DNA from: Pilaira anomala
Taxonomy: Eukaryota > Mucoromycota > Mucoromycetes > Mucorales > Mucoraceae
Length of the DNA: 64,000 nucleotides
NCBI GenBank assembly: GCA_025716855.1
Contig: JAIXMQ010000013.1
Coordinates: 124,001-188,000, forward strand
Direction of reading: 5' to 3'
The notes beneath the pieces were generated by a model. It was not told the origin of the DNA. It searched no databases and saw nothing but the letters and a program-made list of their open reading frames with translations. A program made the position numbers and the translations under genes. Shown here piece by piece: positions 11,884 to 27,259 of this stretch. Every line of letters starts with the position of its first letter. The stretch's first letter is position 1.

Positions 11884-12800
11884 ACGACTCGAACACCCCA
11901 GCGGTAACGTACTGTCACTTCGTTGTGAAAATTTATTTTTGTTATAAGAAATGAGATTATCCAACTTAAAAAGATATAGCTAATTTATTTGAAAAATTGT
12001 ATATATCGTTACGATATATAATGTGCGAAAGGTAAATCTTCAGCAGATTTTTTTTTCGCGAGAGATAAGAACATATCAACCTAAATACGCTTACAGGCCA
12101 TTTCTGTCTGATTTTGGCATATTAGCACATACTTGAGAGAAAAAAGTATAATTTATATATGACGAAACAGGCCCATACCCAAATGAGTTTTTTATTTTAG
12201 ACTTGGTAAAGGTATAATGATGGTAGCTGCGTATAAAACACCCTTGTTACAGACATACTTTGAAATACGCTCTTAAGAAACAGCCTTTAATATGATGTGT
12301 ATCTATGACTTAAGACAGCTAAATGACTGGGGCTATTATGCCTTTCACAAAGTAAGGGATTTTTAGAAAAGTAACATTTAAGTTTTTGATCTAGCCAAAT
12401 TAATACGCGAGAACAAACCCTACTTGGTAAACACTTCAAATGTTGTTATAAACTTGAATCAAAGTGACGGTATATGACTCACGGTTGCATGATCCACAGG
12501 TTTATTGTGGCATGTTATTTTGTTCTCCAAACAAAATAAAAAAAGGACCTGAAAATTTCATTGAGAAAAAATAAACTTCACATGTAATCCGGATCAATCA
12601 CGAAAAAAAAAAGAACCTTTCAACTGACACAAGTAACCTTATCTTTTTCTCTTCTGTTCTCTTCTGTTCTCTCTTCTTAAACGGTTAGTGCTGGTGACTG
12701 TTGTTGACTGAGTTGATAATATTTTTTCCAGTGTAATCCAACATAACACTTCGTGGATACCCTTTTCTTTTTTTTTCTATCAAAACAACAAAACATTATC
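11884..12800. other. Intergenic region upstream of AspRS
   Basis: No open frame of note and no recognisable RNA gene. The last 200 bp are CT-rich (TTCTCTTCTGTTC repeats near 12645-12675), which fits a fungal promoter for the aspartyl-tRNA synthetase gene. Confidence 0.5.
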
Positions 12801-14650
12801 ATGTCTGCACCTGCACAAGATCCCGTTGAGGAAGTCACCCAAAAGGTTGAAGAACTTTTCTTTGAGTAAGTATATATAACAAAAAAAGTTCATTTCTTGT
12901 TATTCACTTTCCCTTTTTAGCGATGAAGGAAAGCCTATTACCAAGAAGGCCTTCAAGAAGCTTCAAAAGGATAAAGAGAAGGCTGAAAGAAAGGCAGCCA
13001 CCGCTGCTAAAATTGCTGCCGAGAAAGCTGAAAGAGACGCCACTAATGTCGTAAGTTTTTTTTTATGTGTGTGTGTGTATACTTTGAAACAAAGGTCATT
13101 GACTCAGTTCCCCTACTTATTTAGGACTATTCCGCCGATCGTTATGGCAAGCTTCCCATGAACCAATCTCAAACTCGTACTGGTAAGGAATAGAGAGAGA
13201 AAAAAATATAAGGAGAAGGAGAGAGAAAGACAAAGAGACTTATGTCATTTTTGTTATAGATACCAAGTATGAGAATATTGAAACTATTGATGAGTCTCGC
13301 GTTGGTGAAACTGTCACTGTTCGAGTTAGAGTCCAAACTTCCCGTGCTACCGGTGGTAAGATGTGTTTCTTCGTTTTCCGTCAAAACGTTTCCACTATCC
13401 AAGGTATCATTACCGTGGATGAGAAGAACATCTCTAAGCAAATGGTCAAGTACTGTGTTGGTATCTCACCTGAATCAATTGTTTTAGTCCAAGGTAAGAT
13501 TGTTAAGCCAGTAGAGGAGGTCAAGAGTTGTACAGTGACATGTGCTGAACTTGCTATTGAAAAGATTCATGTTGTCTCTGATGTCAATGTGCGTCTTGCA
13601 TTCTCCTTGGATGATGCTACACGTCCTGAATCATCTTATGAAGAAGATGCACAACTTGCTCGTGTTAACCTTGATACACGTCTTAATAACCGTGTCCTCG
13701 ATCTTCGTACTACCACCAACCATGCTATCTTCCGTATGCAATCTGCCGTCTGTTTACTTTTCAGAGAGTTCTTGACTGAACGTGGATTCATGGAAATTCA
13801 TACCCCCAAATTAATTGGTGCTGCCTCTGAAGGTGGATCTAACGTGTTCAAGGTCAATTATTTCAAGACAAATGCTTTCTTGGCTCAATCCCCTCAACTT
13901 TATAAGCAAATGTGTATTGCTGCTGATTTCGGTAAGGTCTTTGAGATTGCACCTGTTTTCCGTGCTGAAGATTCCAATACCCATCGTCACATGACTGAAT
14001 TCATGGGTCTTGATATGGAAATGGCATTCAATGAACATTACCATGAAGTTTTAGAGGTCTTAGAAGAACTTATTGTTTACTTGTTGACTAACCTCAAGAC
14101 TCGTTATGCTAATGAGATTGAGATCATTAAGAAGCAATATGAATTTGAAGACTTTGAATTCTTACCCAAGACACTTCGTCTTCCTTTCTCTGAAGGTATC
14201 AAGATGTTACGTGAAGCAGGTGTTGAAGTAGGAGAATTTGATGATTTGAGTACTGCTAATGAAAAGTTTTTGGGTAAGCTTGTTAAAGAAAAGTATCACA
14301 CTGATTTCTATGTACTTGATAAATTCCCCTTGGCTATTCGTCCCTTCTATACTATGCCTGATCCTCAAAACCCTGGTTACTCCAACTCTTATGATTTCTT
14401 CTTGCGTGGTGAAGAGATTTTGTCTGGTGCTCAACGTATTCATGATGCTGATTACTTGACTGAACGTGCAAAGGCCCATGAAGTTGATATCTCTACTATT
14501 CAACCTTATATTGATGCTTTCAAGATCGGTGCTCCTCCTCATGCTGGTGGTGGTATCGGTTTAGAACGTGTTGTTATGCTCTTCCTTGGTCTTGGTAACA
14601 TTCGTCGTTCTAGCTTGTTCCCTCGTGATCCTAAGCGTTTGGAACCTTAA
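12801..14650 (+). CDS. DPS1: Cytosolic aspartyl-tRNA synthetase
   Basis: Charges tRNA-Asp in the cytosol. Exons: 12801-12865, 12921-13050, 13125-13182, 13260-14650; 547 aa in frame, near the yeast length of 557. A Lys/Ala-rich N-terminal extension (about residues 25-60) suits the tRNA-binding tail of eukaryotic enzymes. An OB-fold anticodon domain follows ([21 protein letters not shown]). Class II motif 2 is [15 protein letters not shown] (near residue 315), and motif 3 is [14 protein letters not shown] (near 513). The protein ends in [15 protein letters not shown], typical of eukaryotic AspRS. The codons are richer in C-ending choices than those of neighbouring genes, as expected for a highly expressed gene. 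Confidence 0.98.
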
Positions 14651-14915
14651 TTTAATTACTCTTTTCTTATCAATCTTTCCTTTTGTTTTTTTAAAAAATA
14701 AATCTATCTTTTTTTCGAATACTTTTACATAAAAAAGAAAAGTTTGTTCTTTTGAGTTGTCAATGGTATTTATGCTACTTTGTTTTATGTGTAATATAAA
14801 TGATTATCCATTCTTCTTTTTTTAAGGCGGCGAAAGAGGGGGACTGTTTAAAACGTTCAAAAAAGAAAAAACAAGGGGTTGACCTTTCAATTTTCTTCTT
14901 CTGTACAGGAACACA

Positions 14916-18224
<3,309 letters not shown>

Positions 18225-18635
18225 TTTTAAAATCAATAATATAATAAAAAATAACATTTGACTAATAATTTGTTCTTTTGAACTTAACGTAAATACTCTT
18301 TAATTTGTAAATAATACATTTGTTTCCGCAAATATATAAAAAAACATGAGGAAGCCTACTTTTTTTTTTTTTAGATCAGGTATGCACCGCTAGATGTTAT
18401 TAAGCCATGTTATAGATATATTATTGCTTTCGATCACTACATATTAGGGTCACACTTAATTTAATAAGCGATGTCTAAATATATCGTAAAAGCTGTCAAA
18501 ACAGGTTTTGCTTTGATTTATCTTGTGAAAACTTGATTAATTCTGGACTCGTTTATTTATTTATTTTTTCTTTCACTTTCACTTTCCAATTTTTCCCCTT
18601 CTCCCGTTTCTTTTCTCTTTCCCTACACATACTAC
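18225..18635. other. Intergenic region, pyrimidine-rich at its right end
   Basis: Nothing coding is seen. From about 18555 to 18630 it is strongly pyrimidine-rich (CTTTCACTTTCACTTTCC and similar), directly ahead of the ATG of the orphan gene, which looks like a fungal promoter or 5' leader. Confidence 0.45.
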
Positions 18636-19211
18636 ATGGATCCTAACAGAACAAGTATTAGTTTACCAGTACTTGCGGTCAAAAAGATTTATTTGACGCC
18701 ACCTTCCTCTAGTATCTCAGATGCGTTTTTCAAGCTTTGTGTGGTTGCGGCGTGCACGAAAAGAGATGTACTGATGAATTATAAACAAACTTATTTTCAA
18801 CATAATACAGTGCTGGATGAATATGTGAATACGTATTATGCTCAACAAGGGAAAGTTAACTTTAATAGTTTGAACTTCATAGGCAATTTACTTCTTTGTC
18901 ATGTACCCAATAGCTTCTGTGACTATATATCAGTTTACAGACAAAAGTTAAAAGCAAATAATATCTTTGAATCTGATTTGCAAAATAGTGAACTATCCAA
19001 TTTGCAAAAGAATATACTGGGAGAAAAGCTTACAAATTTAAACAAGGAAAACGCTAAATTGTGCGGATACATTATGTATTGTTTTATGGTTAAATGTAGA
19101 CACGGCGAACCTTTACCAAACGTCGATTTCTTGACGGATACCACAACTAAGTTGACAGACGGTTCCCAAAAGAATTCTTTCGCTCCTAGCATCAGTCTAT
19201 ACACGGATTAA
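18636..19211 (+). CDS. Orphan protein of unknown function
   Basis: A single uninterrupted frame of 191 codons starting MDPNRTSISLPV. I do not recognise the family. The protein is mixed in composition, with scattered cysteines (CVVAACTK, LLCHVPNSFC, KLCGYIMYCFMVKC) and a short Leu/Asn/Lys helical stretch around SELSNLQKNILGEKLTNLNKE (residues about 126-146). No signal peptide or membrane segment is evident. A long pyrimidine-rich leader precedes the ATG, which supports real transcription. It lies in a gene-poor stretch, so it could also be domesticated or decayed mobile-element coding sequence. Confidence 0.5.
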   Translation: MDPNRTSISLPVLAVKKIYLTPPSSSISDAFFKLCVVAACTKRDVLMNYKQTYFQHNTVLDEYVNTYYAQQGKVNFNSLNFIGNLLLCHVPNSFCDYISVYRQKLKANNIFESDLQNSELSNLQKNILGEKLTNLNKENAKLCGYIMYCFMVKCRHGEPLPNVDFLTDTTTKLTDGSQKNSFAPSISLYTD

Positions 19212-19738
19212 CAGGCGTGACGCATTATACAGTCCGGCTGTTGAATTGTGTTGGTAATAAAAGGCAATGAACTTCTACCCTCACAAACAAGTTAGTCATT
19301 TTTTTTTTATAAATATTTCATCATCATTTTTCTTTCTTTCTTTTCTTTATATATACTTTTTCTTTATATAAAGTATATTAGTATTCCTATTACTTTTGCT
19401 TTAATATCTTGTTTGATCTCATACAAGAGTTTATATCAATAATGGACAACTTTGATGCGTACATAGTACATTGTTGTTAATGGTAAGACATATCAAAGCT
19501 TTTAGTAATGTTATCGCAAAGTATTAGTTAGTTCATTGCATAATAACTTCTATATCAAATGTTCTTTTTAAATAGACTGTGTATGTATTATCAAGACTAA
19601 AGAAACGAAGAATAAAAAAAAAAATGAAGCCATACTTATGTCTAACATATTGTCTGAATACAATAAATCGTGAATACTTGAAACAGTCATCCCCTCTTTT
19701 CCAGCCAGTAACGAGCTGTAAATTATTTTAGATTCCCT

Positions 19739-20182
19739 CCTTAACAAGTGAGGGTAAAAAGTTGATATATCGCCGGTTGTTACAAGCTAAACACATGAAG
19801 AAAAGTCGGTACTACCACGTCCCACTTTCGGGTGATTACCTACAAGATATGGATGGTGAATACCTTGAAAGAATTCTAAGAGAGCGTGTCGTTGTGAAGC
19901 CCATTCAAGTTGTTAAAGAGGAGGATGAAAAGTAAGAATCAAAATTGCATAAAATCTGACATTTTGGATCTAAACTTGACGCCGCAACCTTTTACCATAC
20001 ATATCTACTGCATTCAAAATACTGGAAGGAGCAACAGTACAACCAAACTCGATAAATGGGCAGCCAATTACATTTACTATTTTATTATTTATCACGAAGA
20101 GAAAGAGGATGCCTTTATTTATGCAACTGAAAACACCCCGAGCTATGAGAGGTCCCTTAGGAAGAGATTATCGAGTCAATGA
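19739..20182 (+). pseudogene. Possible gene fragment, unknown
   Basis: A TTTTAG acceptor-like site ending near 19731 is followed by an open frame encoding SEGKKLIYRRLLQAKHMKK and DMDGEYLERILRERVVV, ending at TAA near 19935. A GTAAGA donor-like site overlaps that stop, and an overlapping frame (19910-20182) gives a further coding-like stretch (KLDKWAANYIYYFIIYHEEK). The two could be exons of a small gene or pieces of a decayed one. No family is recognised and no convincing start codon is present. The rest of 19212-21032 looks non-coding. Confidence 0.3.
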
Positions 20183-20920
20183 TCAGACCGGTGTCTGACC
20201 AAGTCAATTCGTCTTCAATTTCAGAACTCTCTCTAGTACAAAATCTTGTAGTACATCATCATTACACTATCAAAGTCCTTCAACAGGCAACAACAAAATA
20301 AATCTATCTGAAACATATAAGATCAATAAGGAATGAGTGTTGACATCTGGAATAACACGTGAACTTACTAAAATCAAATATGGCGTTATTTAAGCAACTC
20401 GCTCACCTGACTTTGATAATGAAGAAGATATAAATACGCGCTTCAACTGATTCCTTGTACTTATAACACGCACATCCTATTATAAAAACAATATCTTATA
20501 TGTACAAATTGAAGTACATACATACAACGACTCTTTGTAAAAGAAAAAAAAAAAACTTTTAAATTTATAAAATATCACAAATATTTATTTTTGGGGTATA
20601 GGCATTTGTAAATGTGCGACAGCGATTGAATCTATGTATATACTTTCTTTACACAATTTTACATGAAACTCGTGATATCCATATCATCATGTATCTAAAT
20701 GGAAACAATGAAAAATAACCTCTCTGGATTTTTGTTCTGGGTAAATACAAAATGTTGTCATATCGAAACCAAAAGATACTAATTAAATCTCTATATTAGT
20801 TGTTTGCTACGTAGTTATTAAACGAAGTATTTGATTTTGATTATTGAGTAGGTCAGCTCGTAAATGTATATATGTATATGTATTCAAACAAGTGGTTTAT
20901 TTTACTGAATAAGTGTGTGT

Positions 20921-20946
20921 GGAGAGAGAGAGAGAGAGAGAGAGAG
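20921..20946. repeat. (GA)n microsatellite
   Basis: Thirteen GA units in a row, downstream of the KDM5 gene. Confidence 0.9.
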
Positions 20947-21032
20947 CGAAAGGACAAAAGTGGGGAGTGAAAGGGAAGTTTGGTTTTAATTAGTTTATGT
21001 ACAATTTGTTATGAAGTGGCCTTTTTTTTTTT

Positions 21033-23556
21033 TTAAAGACGATGATGTGAGCGATAAGGAGCATCATCATGTAATTGTTTTTGTTTCTTGCCGTGATGTT
21101 TGTCTTCTTCAGAAGAGTACTGTCGTTTTTTACCATGTTTTTTTATAGGTAGTGAAGGTGGTTTAACAGTTAATTTGATAATCTTTTGTGGTTTTGAAGA
21201 AGCGGGAATTTCTTGGTTTCGACGTTTCGGAGACGAAGTAGGGTACGACGGTCGTACAGTTGTTGTGAGTTTACGGTCTGTTGTTGTTGTAGTAGTAGTA
21301 GTTGTGGCGGTGTAGTCTGTATCTGACCTTGCAGAATCGGACTTATATGGTGGAGAGGCAGAAGGAGAAGTAGATGAAGGAGATGATGAGGAAGACGAAG
21401 AAGAAGAAGAGGAGGAGGAGGAAGAGGAGATGACGACAGTATTGTTATTGGTATTGAGGGAAGGTGGCGTGATAGGTACAAGGGATTGTATTTTAGAGCG
21501 TAAGAATTCGGTTTCATCTTGTAAAGATACTTCAAGACCGATTAAGGTTCGTAAGTAGTGCTTAATTTTGGGTATGTCTTGTAAACCTAATTGAGTACGT
21601 GATCGACAGAATGCTTGAACTCTATTTCTGTAATCTTGCATATAATTGTGTATATCGACGATAATGTTATAATCTTTTGGACGAAACTTTAAGAGTTCAC
21701 CTGTGGTTATTAAGTCAGTAATTTCTTCTAGTTTTGGTTGTCTTGAGAGGTGAGTGACTCTTTTGGAAGATTCGGTTGGATGACAGATGAGACAAATGTA
21801 GGAACTTGAGGAACGTACTACGTTACGAGGTACTTTAAGGCATGAACTGTGATACCATTCATGACAGATATCACATTCAATCATTAAACCAGATTCTGCT
21901 TTTCGACAGATACACCAGATACCTTTTTTATCTTCACTTGTAGTGATTCTTTGTACGTTTGAAACGGATTCTCGGATGACGGTCTCTAAAGATTTTTGAC
22001 GTCCGTTCATAAAAGTGGCTCTGACTTGATCGTTCCAGGCACTCATTTGGGTCAAGGCTTTTGAGAGACGTGGTACCAAATCAGATTTAAAACACAGTTC
22101 TCTACAGAGTGACATTAAACGTTGTGCTTCAGTAAGAGAAGGACGATCCATGACAGATGGTTTTGTGGATTGTTGATTTAACAAGATTTCTATTTCATTT
22201 AAAGTGGATTTTGATCTTGTCATTGCATTTTTTAATCGATTGAGTAAATTTGTATCGAGTATGATTGAAAGTTCAGGGTTTTGTTGATCTTCACCGATAT
22301 TTAAAATAGTTGATTCTTGATGAAATTCAATCTTTTCTTTTCCTTTACAAATATTTTCTATTCTTTGAACTAATTCTCTACCTCTTTCTTCCATCTTGAC
22401 AAGACGTTTTAATAATGGAGTATTTGAGTCATTCAAACCAAGGTCTTCAGCATCTTTAATAAGTTTACGAAAGATCTTTTGATTAAAAGGCATTGAGATA
22501 GCCTTTGCAACTTGTTCTTCCCAAGAACAAGATTCGAGAGAATTCTTGAGTTGATTGAATTTAATTGAATCAGCACGTAATTGTTGACCTTCAAGATATA
22601 ATTTCATTTGTAATTCAGTATCATTTGAATTAAGTACATGATCAGTTAATTTTGCAGTAAAATCTTGTAATTTTTCAGAATAAGATTTTAATTGATCTAG
22701 ATGAGGTACATCAAAACCTATTAATGTTGCTTTTTCAATTAAATCTTTTACACGTTGATCGCGTCGCTTTGATGTAGAAGATTTTGATTCGCTCTTAAAG
22801 TTCAAGACTCTTTCAGCATCCGTCACCCAATTATCGACGACATCAATATAATCTTTCAAAGTATCTAAATTCTCTTGTGGTACATTTGCTTCTTGTCCTT
22901 CCTTTAAAAGTTCACGTAATCCCTTCATGGTTGGACCAGGTTGAGTTGTTAATACTTTGTTTACTTTTTCTATCCAGTCATCAGGGTTTGAACCAGAATT
23001 GATGACTTTTTTCGTCATTTCGTCCAATTGTTTATCTGTAAATCGAAGGTACAATGTTTTTGAAGATAGGTCACACGTACACAACTATAAAAGCAAAAGG
23101 GTTAATTTTGACATTTTACATATATATATATAATTGATATATTACCTCTGCACTATGATCCAAACAAGAAACTTTTTCAGTACATTCACAACCAACAAAT
23201 GATAGATAAGAATAACAGTTACAAAAGACACATTGTAATTCTTCACGTTCAGTTGAGTTAGATAAAACGGATTCTTTCATCCTTCTTGTTCTTATAGCAT
23301 TTCGTTCCTTTAATTCTCTTTTTTGCATTTCAAGTAATCCACGTTTTAACCAACCCATTTCTTCAGTTGATTTCATGTTTTGAGCTGCAGTAACTAATAA
23401 TTCATCATGAGAGAAACAAGGTTGTCTTCTGAATTCTTTATAACGTTTAACACATTCTAATCCATAATCAATCCATTCACCAGGAGCGAAATTGACTGCT
23501 TCACAGAAATTAAACTAAATATAAATATATAAATATAAATAAATAAAAATCAGTCG

Positions 23557-23600
<44 letters not shown>

Positions 23601-25374
23601 TTACGCCGTGATTAAAACCAGAATGATAAGCTTTAGGATAAGTAACAACAAATTGACCTGGACGTTGATCTACAGCATAAACATTTACGTTTTCTTTTAA
23701 AAGACGTTCAGGACTAAGCATTGTGACGAGTTGAAATAATAAGTCTGGTTGTTGTTCAAATAATTCGGGTACAGCCTTTTTCATTGTATCTTCAAATTTG
23801 GCTGTATCGGAACCGGGTACACCATACCAAGTCTTTGTTTCTCCCCAATGCATGTAATTGATTGAATAAGTATAATGATCTTCATTATGCCAACAAAAGG
23901 CAGAAAAGCACATGCCTACATAAAGCCAGGGTACCATCATCCCACTGATATCAGTTTTAATATGAGTAAATAATGATTGAGGTGCCACAGGAATAACATT
24001 TAAATTCCAAGGATCAAAAGCAGCCTTTGGCATTTGTTCTGCAGCCATGAAGCCACTATTTGAATCATACGTTAGTATGGGTATGATAAAAAAAAAAAAA
24101 AACTTTTTTTTTCTTTACCTTCCGTGTTGTGTACTATGTAAGTCAGCACCATATTCTACTTGGCATGTTTCATGAGGATTTTCAACTAGTCTCCAAAATT
24201 CGTTTTCACAATCTTGCTCAGAGACGGTACCTTTTTCAGCAATGGTCTTTTGAAACCATTCATTTTTAAATTTATCACATACTTTATGAAAATCACCTAA
24301 ACTATATTCTTCGCCATCTTCAAAACCATAATCTTTTCCAACGGCAGTTAAACATTGAAGACAGTACCAATCCGTTTTTGGTATACTTGTAAGTGGAGGA
24401 GTTAAACAATACATGTGATAACCACGATTACATCCATCACATAGTAATAGCTTTTCTTCATTTTCATTCTTTTGACATATTTCACAAGTATCACTAGTAC
24501 TACTACTACTATGACTTGTAATAGAGTCTATAAAATAAAATAAAAAATGTCATTACATCAGTACACACATACATAAGAAATCTCTGTTTTAATATATATA
24601 TATTTTTTTTCTTACCTTCTTTTTTTACGATATGTTCAACATCTTCTTTATGTTTAGCGTACCAAATTTCATAAGGTAAAATGACCTTTTGATAAGCAGA
24701 TTTAAGAGCATTTGACATGGAAGTACATTGCTTACGAGCATAGCCTAATATCCTACCAATTTCAGCCCATTTCTTTAAACGAGTAACTTCTTGCACACCA
24801 CCTCTTAAAGCGACTTCATTTTTAAGTTTATAAAGATCAATAGGTCTTTTATCCAGTTGAGGAATTTTACCCACTGGTCTACCAGTTAAGATATGATACT
24901 TTGTTAATTGTTCAAGATAGTTTACGTTTGTACGAGTTTCACCTTCCATACTATTTAATTTTTGAATACGAGTTTTAAAACGGAAGTTCTATATAACATT
25001 TGAAGATATAAAAATAAAAAATAAAATTAATAAATGTATATATATATATGTATATATATAAAGAAAATATATTATATATATATATAACAAACCTCCGTTT
25101 TTAAACTGAATTCAGGTTTATAATCCTTTGGAGGAACGATTTTAATAATGCCATATTTTTCACCTTCAGGACTAATCTTTTCAATGTAACTTAGAGGATC
25201 TTTAAATTCGTCCTTGGTTGGATAAAAGGTAGGTGCTTCTTTTATACCAAAGATTCTTTTTGTTGAGTCTACTGTTGGTTTTTCGTCTTTGGAACTAGTG
25301 GTTTTTACTGTGGACAAGTCAAAAGGTAAACCACCATCGGTAGTCATGGCTACTCTTTTTGAGGTTCTACGCAT
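21033..25374 (-). CDS. KDM5/JARID1-type histone H3K4 demethylase
   Basis: Removes methyl groups from histone H3 lysine 4 using Fe(II) and 2-oxoglutarate. Exons: 25374-25093, 24988-24616, 24527-24119, 24055-23605, 23514-23146, 23084-21033; 1311 aa in frame. Domain order matches animal KDM5: JmjN ([11 protein letters not shown], about 47-87), ARID (about 115-210), PHD1 ([19 protein letters not shown]), JmjC (about 380-505), C5HC2 zinc finger ([17 protein letters not shown]), a PLU-1 helical region, and a second PHD ([19 protein letters not shown], about 1020-1068). The iron ligands are visible: HNE in FCWHNEDHY (near 412) and the distal His in AYHSGFNHG. The basic C-terminal tail is rich in Ser and Thr runs. 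The intron after exon 4 holds an (ATT)n repeat. The first intron uses the less usual donor GTTTGT. Confidence 0.95.
23557..23599. repeat. (ATT)n microsatellite in a KDM5 intron
   Basis: About fourteen ATT units immediately downstream (gene sense) of the GTAAGT donor of exon 4. Read through, it would encode an Asn run. Confidence 0.9.
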
Positions 25375-25528
25375 AATTTTTTTTTTTTTTTTTTTTTTAA
25401 AAAAATAAAAAAATTTGGGAAAAGTGTGTGTATGTGTTTTTTTTCTTTTTTTGTGTTGGAAATAAAATAGAAAAAGAGAAAGAGAGGTGTGGAGAATTTT
25501 GTTATTTTTTTTTTTATTTTTTTTCACT

Positions 25529-25559
<31 letters not shown>
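25375..25559. promoter_or_regulatory. Short T-rich gap between the SIRT4-like and KDM5 genes
   Basis: Only about 185 bp separate the stop of the sirtuin gene from the ATG of KDM5 on the same strand. The gap contains T runs near 25376-25398 and 25532-25560. It must hold the sirtuin 3' end and the KDM5 promoter. Poly(dA:dT) tracts of this kind commonly exclude nucleosomes in fungi; that role is inferred. Confidence 0.4.
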
Positions 25560-25564
<5 letters not shown>

Positions 25565-26764
25565 GGCCAATCAAATTAAAAAAGCTTTGTTTTAAAACAG
25601 GTGTACATCCTACTTGTCCTTTCCAAAGCATTAAATCATCAGCTCTTGTTTGACCTTTAGTGATGATACCAATGGGCTTATTTAGTTTATGAGCTAAACG
25701 AATTAATCGATATGAAGAATAAGTCGCTAATGAAGTGCCTAATACCAAGACAGCAGAAGCATTCTGAACAGCTAATTCAGCTTTTGTTACTACATCTTTC
25801 TTGATATTCTCACCAAAGAAGACAACATTGGGTTTCATTTTTAAGCTACCACATGATAAACAAGCAGGAATATCAAATTCATCATACGATACACCCTTTG
25901 GTAATTCAACATCTCCGTCCGGATTAATCTTTCCTTGTCCTATCCAAGTTCCCCAACTTGGGTTTCGAGCATGAATTCGGTTTTGATAAAGAGATCTATC
26001 AGTTGAGTTATCTCCACAGGACATACATTCTACTTTGGCTAATGTGCCATGTAATTCAATTAATTTATCAACTGGTGTATTGGCTTTAACATGTAAATTA
26101 TCTACATTTTGTGTAATAATTGATTGAATATATCCTTCTTTTGTTAAAGAAGAAAGGACATGATGTGTATCATTAGGTAATGTATTAGACATCTTTGGCC
26201 AACCTAAATAACTACGTGACCAGTATCTTTGTCTATAATTATGTGAAGATACTAATTCTTGATATAAAATAGGTCGATGCTTTGGATTACGAACATATCT
26301 ATCATGTTGTTGTTGAGGGGGGGTTTTTTTTTTTTAGATGAGTATTAGATACAAATAAAAACATCTCTTACTTTTATATATATATATATATGTTCCTTAC
26401 GTTCCCTATATATACATATTTTGCATAAATTAATAAAGTTGTTGTTATTGTATTTAACATATAATCATTTTACCTGATCTCCTCTATAATCCGGTATACC
26501 CGAATCTGTGGAAATACCTATAAAAATGTTTTTTTTTAGTCTTATAAATATATTTTACATATATGTATATGACTGACCTGCACCAGTAACAACCAAGATA
26601 CGTCCTTTATGTTGCTCAAACATTTTAGTCAGCAAGTCAACTACTTTTTGTTCATCTTGAAGCGATGGTACAATAGGTAATGGTGTCTTTAACTCTGGAA
26701 TTTTTATGGTAGTATTCCATATTTTACTTGATATTTGTTCCAGTAATACAGGAAATCTTTTCAT
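25560..26764 (-). CDS. SIRT4-like (class II) sirtuin
   Basis: NAD-dependent protein deacylase or ADP-ribosyltransferase, probably mitochondrial. Exons: 26764-26578, 26517-26474, 26405-26401, 26298-25560; 324 aa in frame, near human SIRT4 (314). The NAD-binding loop spans four exons and reads GAGISTDSGIPDYRGDQ plus GTYVRNPKHRP; the G-T codons depend on a 5-nt micro-exon at 26401-26405. Other motifs: RYWSRSYLGWPK, TQNVDNLH, the catalytic His in LHGTLAKVEC, two Cys pairs for zinc (CMSC and CLSC), VVFFGE, GTSLATYSSYR and GQTRADDL. The N-terminus is basic and lacks acidic residues for the first eight positions, compatible with a presequence. The first intron has a GTCAGT donor. Confidence 0.93.
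26401..26405 (-). other. 5-nt micro-exon (GGAAC) of the sirtuin gene
   Basis: On the minus strand TATATAG is followed by GGAAC and then GTAAGG. The five bases complete codons between the exon ending ...GAT CAG and the exon beginning A TAT GTT. They supply GGA AC, giving Gly-Thr-Tyr and restoring the conserved RGDQGTYV sequence. Without it the next exon is out of frame and meets a stop after three codons. I found no other acceptor that keeps the frame. Confidence 0.8.
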
Positions 26765-26961
26765 TCGTATGAGGAATATATATTGTGAAAAAGAGACGGA
26801 ATAAACAATCCCCCCTAGGTTAGGAAGCCGTTAAAGAATCCAGATGAGCGTACAATATTTTATTAAATCTCAGCGAGACAAGTTTAAAGGGAAGAGGTAA
26901 TATTTTTTCCTTTCTTTTTTCCCTCTTTCCCTCCCTTTTCAGATCTTATCACACTCTACTT

Positions 26962-26994
<33 letters not shown>

Positions 26995-27100
26995 TTTTTA
27001 ATAATAACTGTTAAAGAAAGGTAATATATTAAAAATAAAATGAAGCAGTAAAAAATAATAAACTCTCTGTTTCAGTTCATAAAGCGATAAACTTCTCGAG

Positions 27101-27132
<32 letters not shown>

Positions 27133-27259
27133 CTCAACTCATCCCGCTGGGAAACATATTCCTTTTTCTTTAGACAAAGGTATATTGATTTTGTATATTT
27201 ACTCTTTTATTTCATGTTGTTAATAAACTCAATTATACAAATAGTCATTAATAGAGATT
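26765..27259. promoter_or_regulatory. Divergent promoter region, SIRT4-like / PSP1-like
   Basis: About 495 bp between two divergent start codons. It contains a (CT)n tract (26961-26986), a T run (27103-27132) and AT-rich flanks. No gene is seen. It presumably drives both neighbours. Confidence 0.45.
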
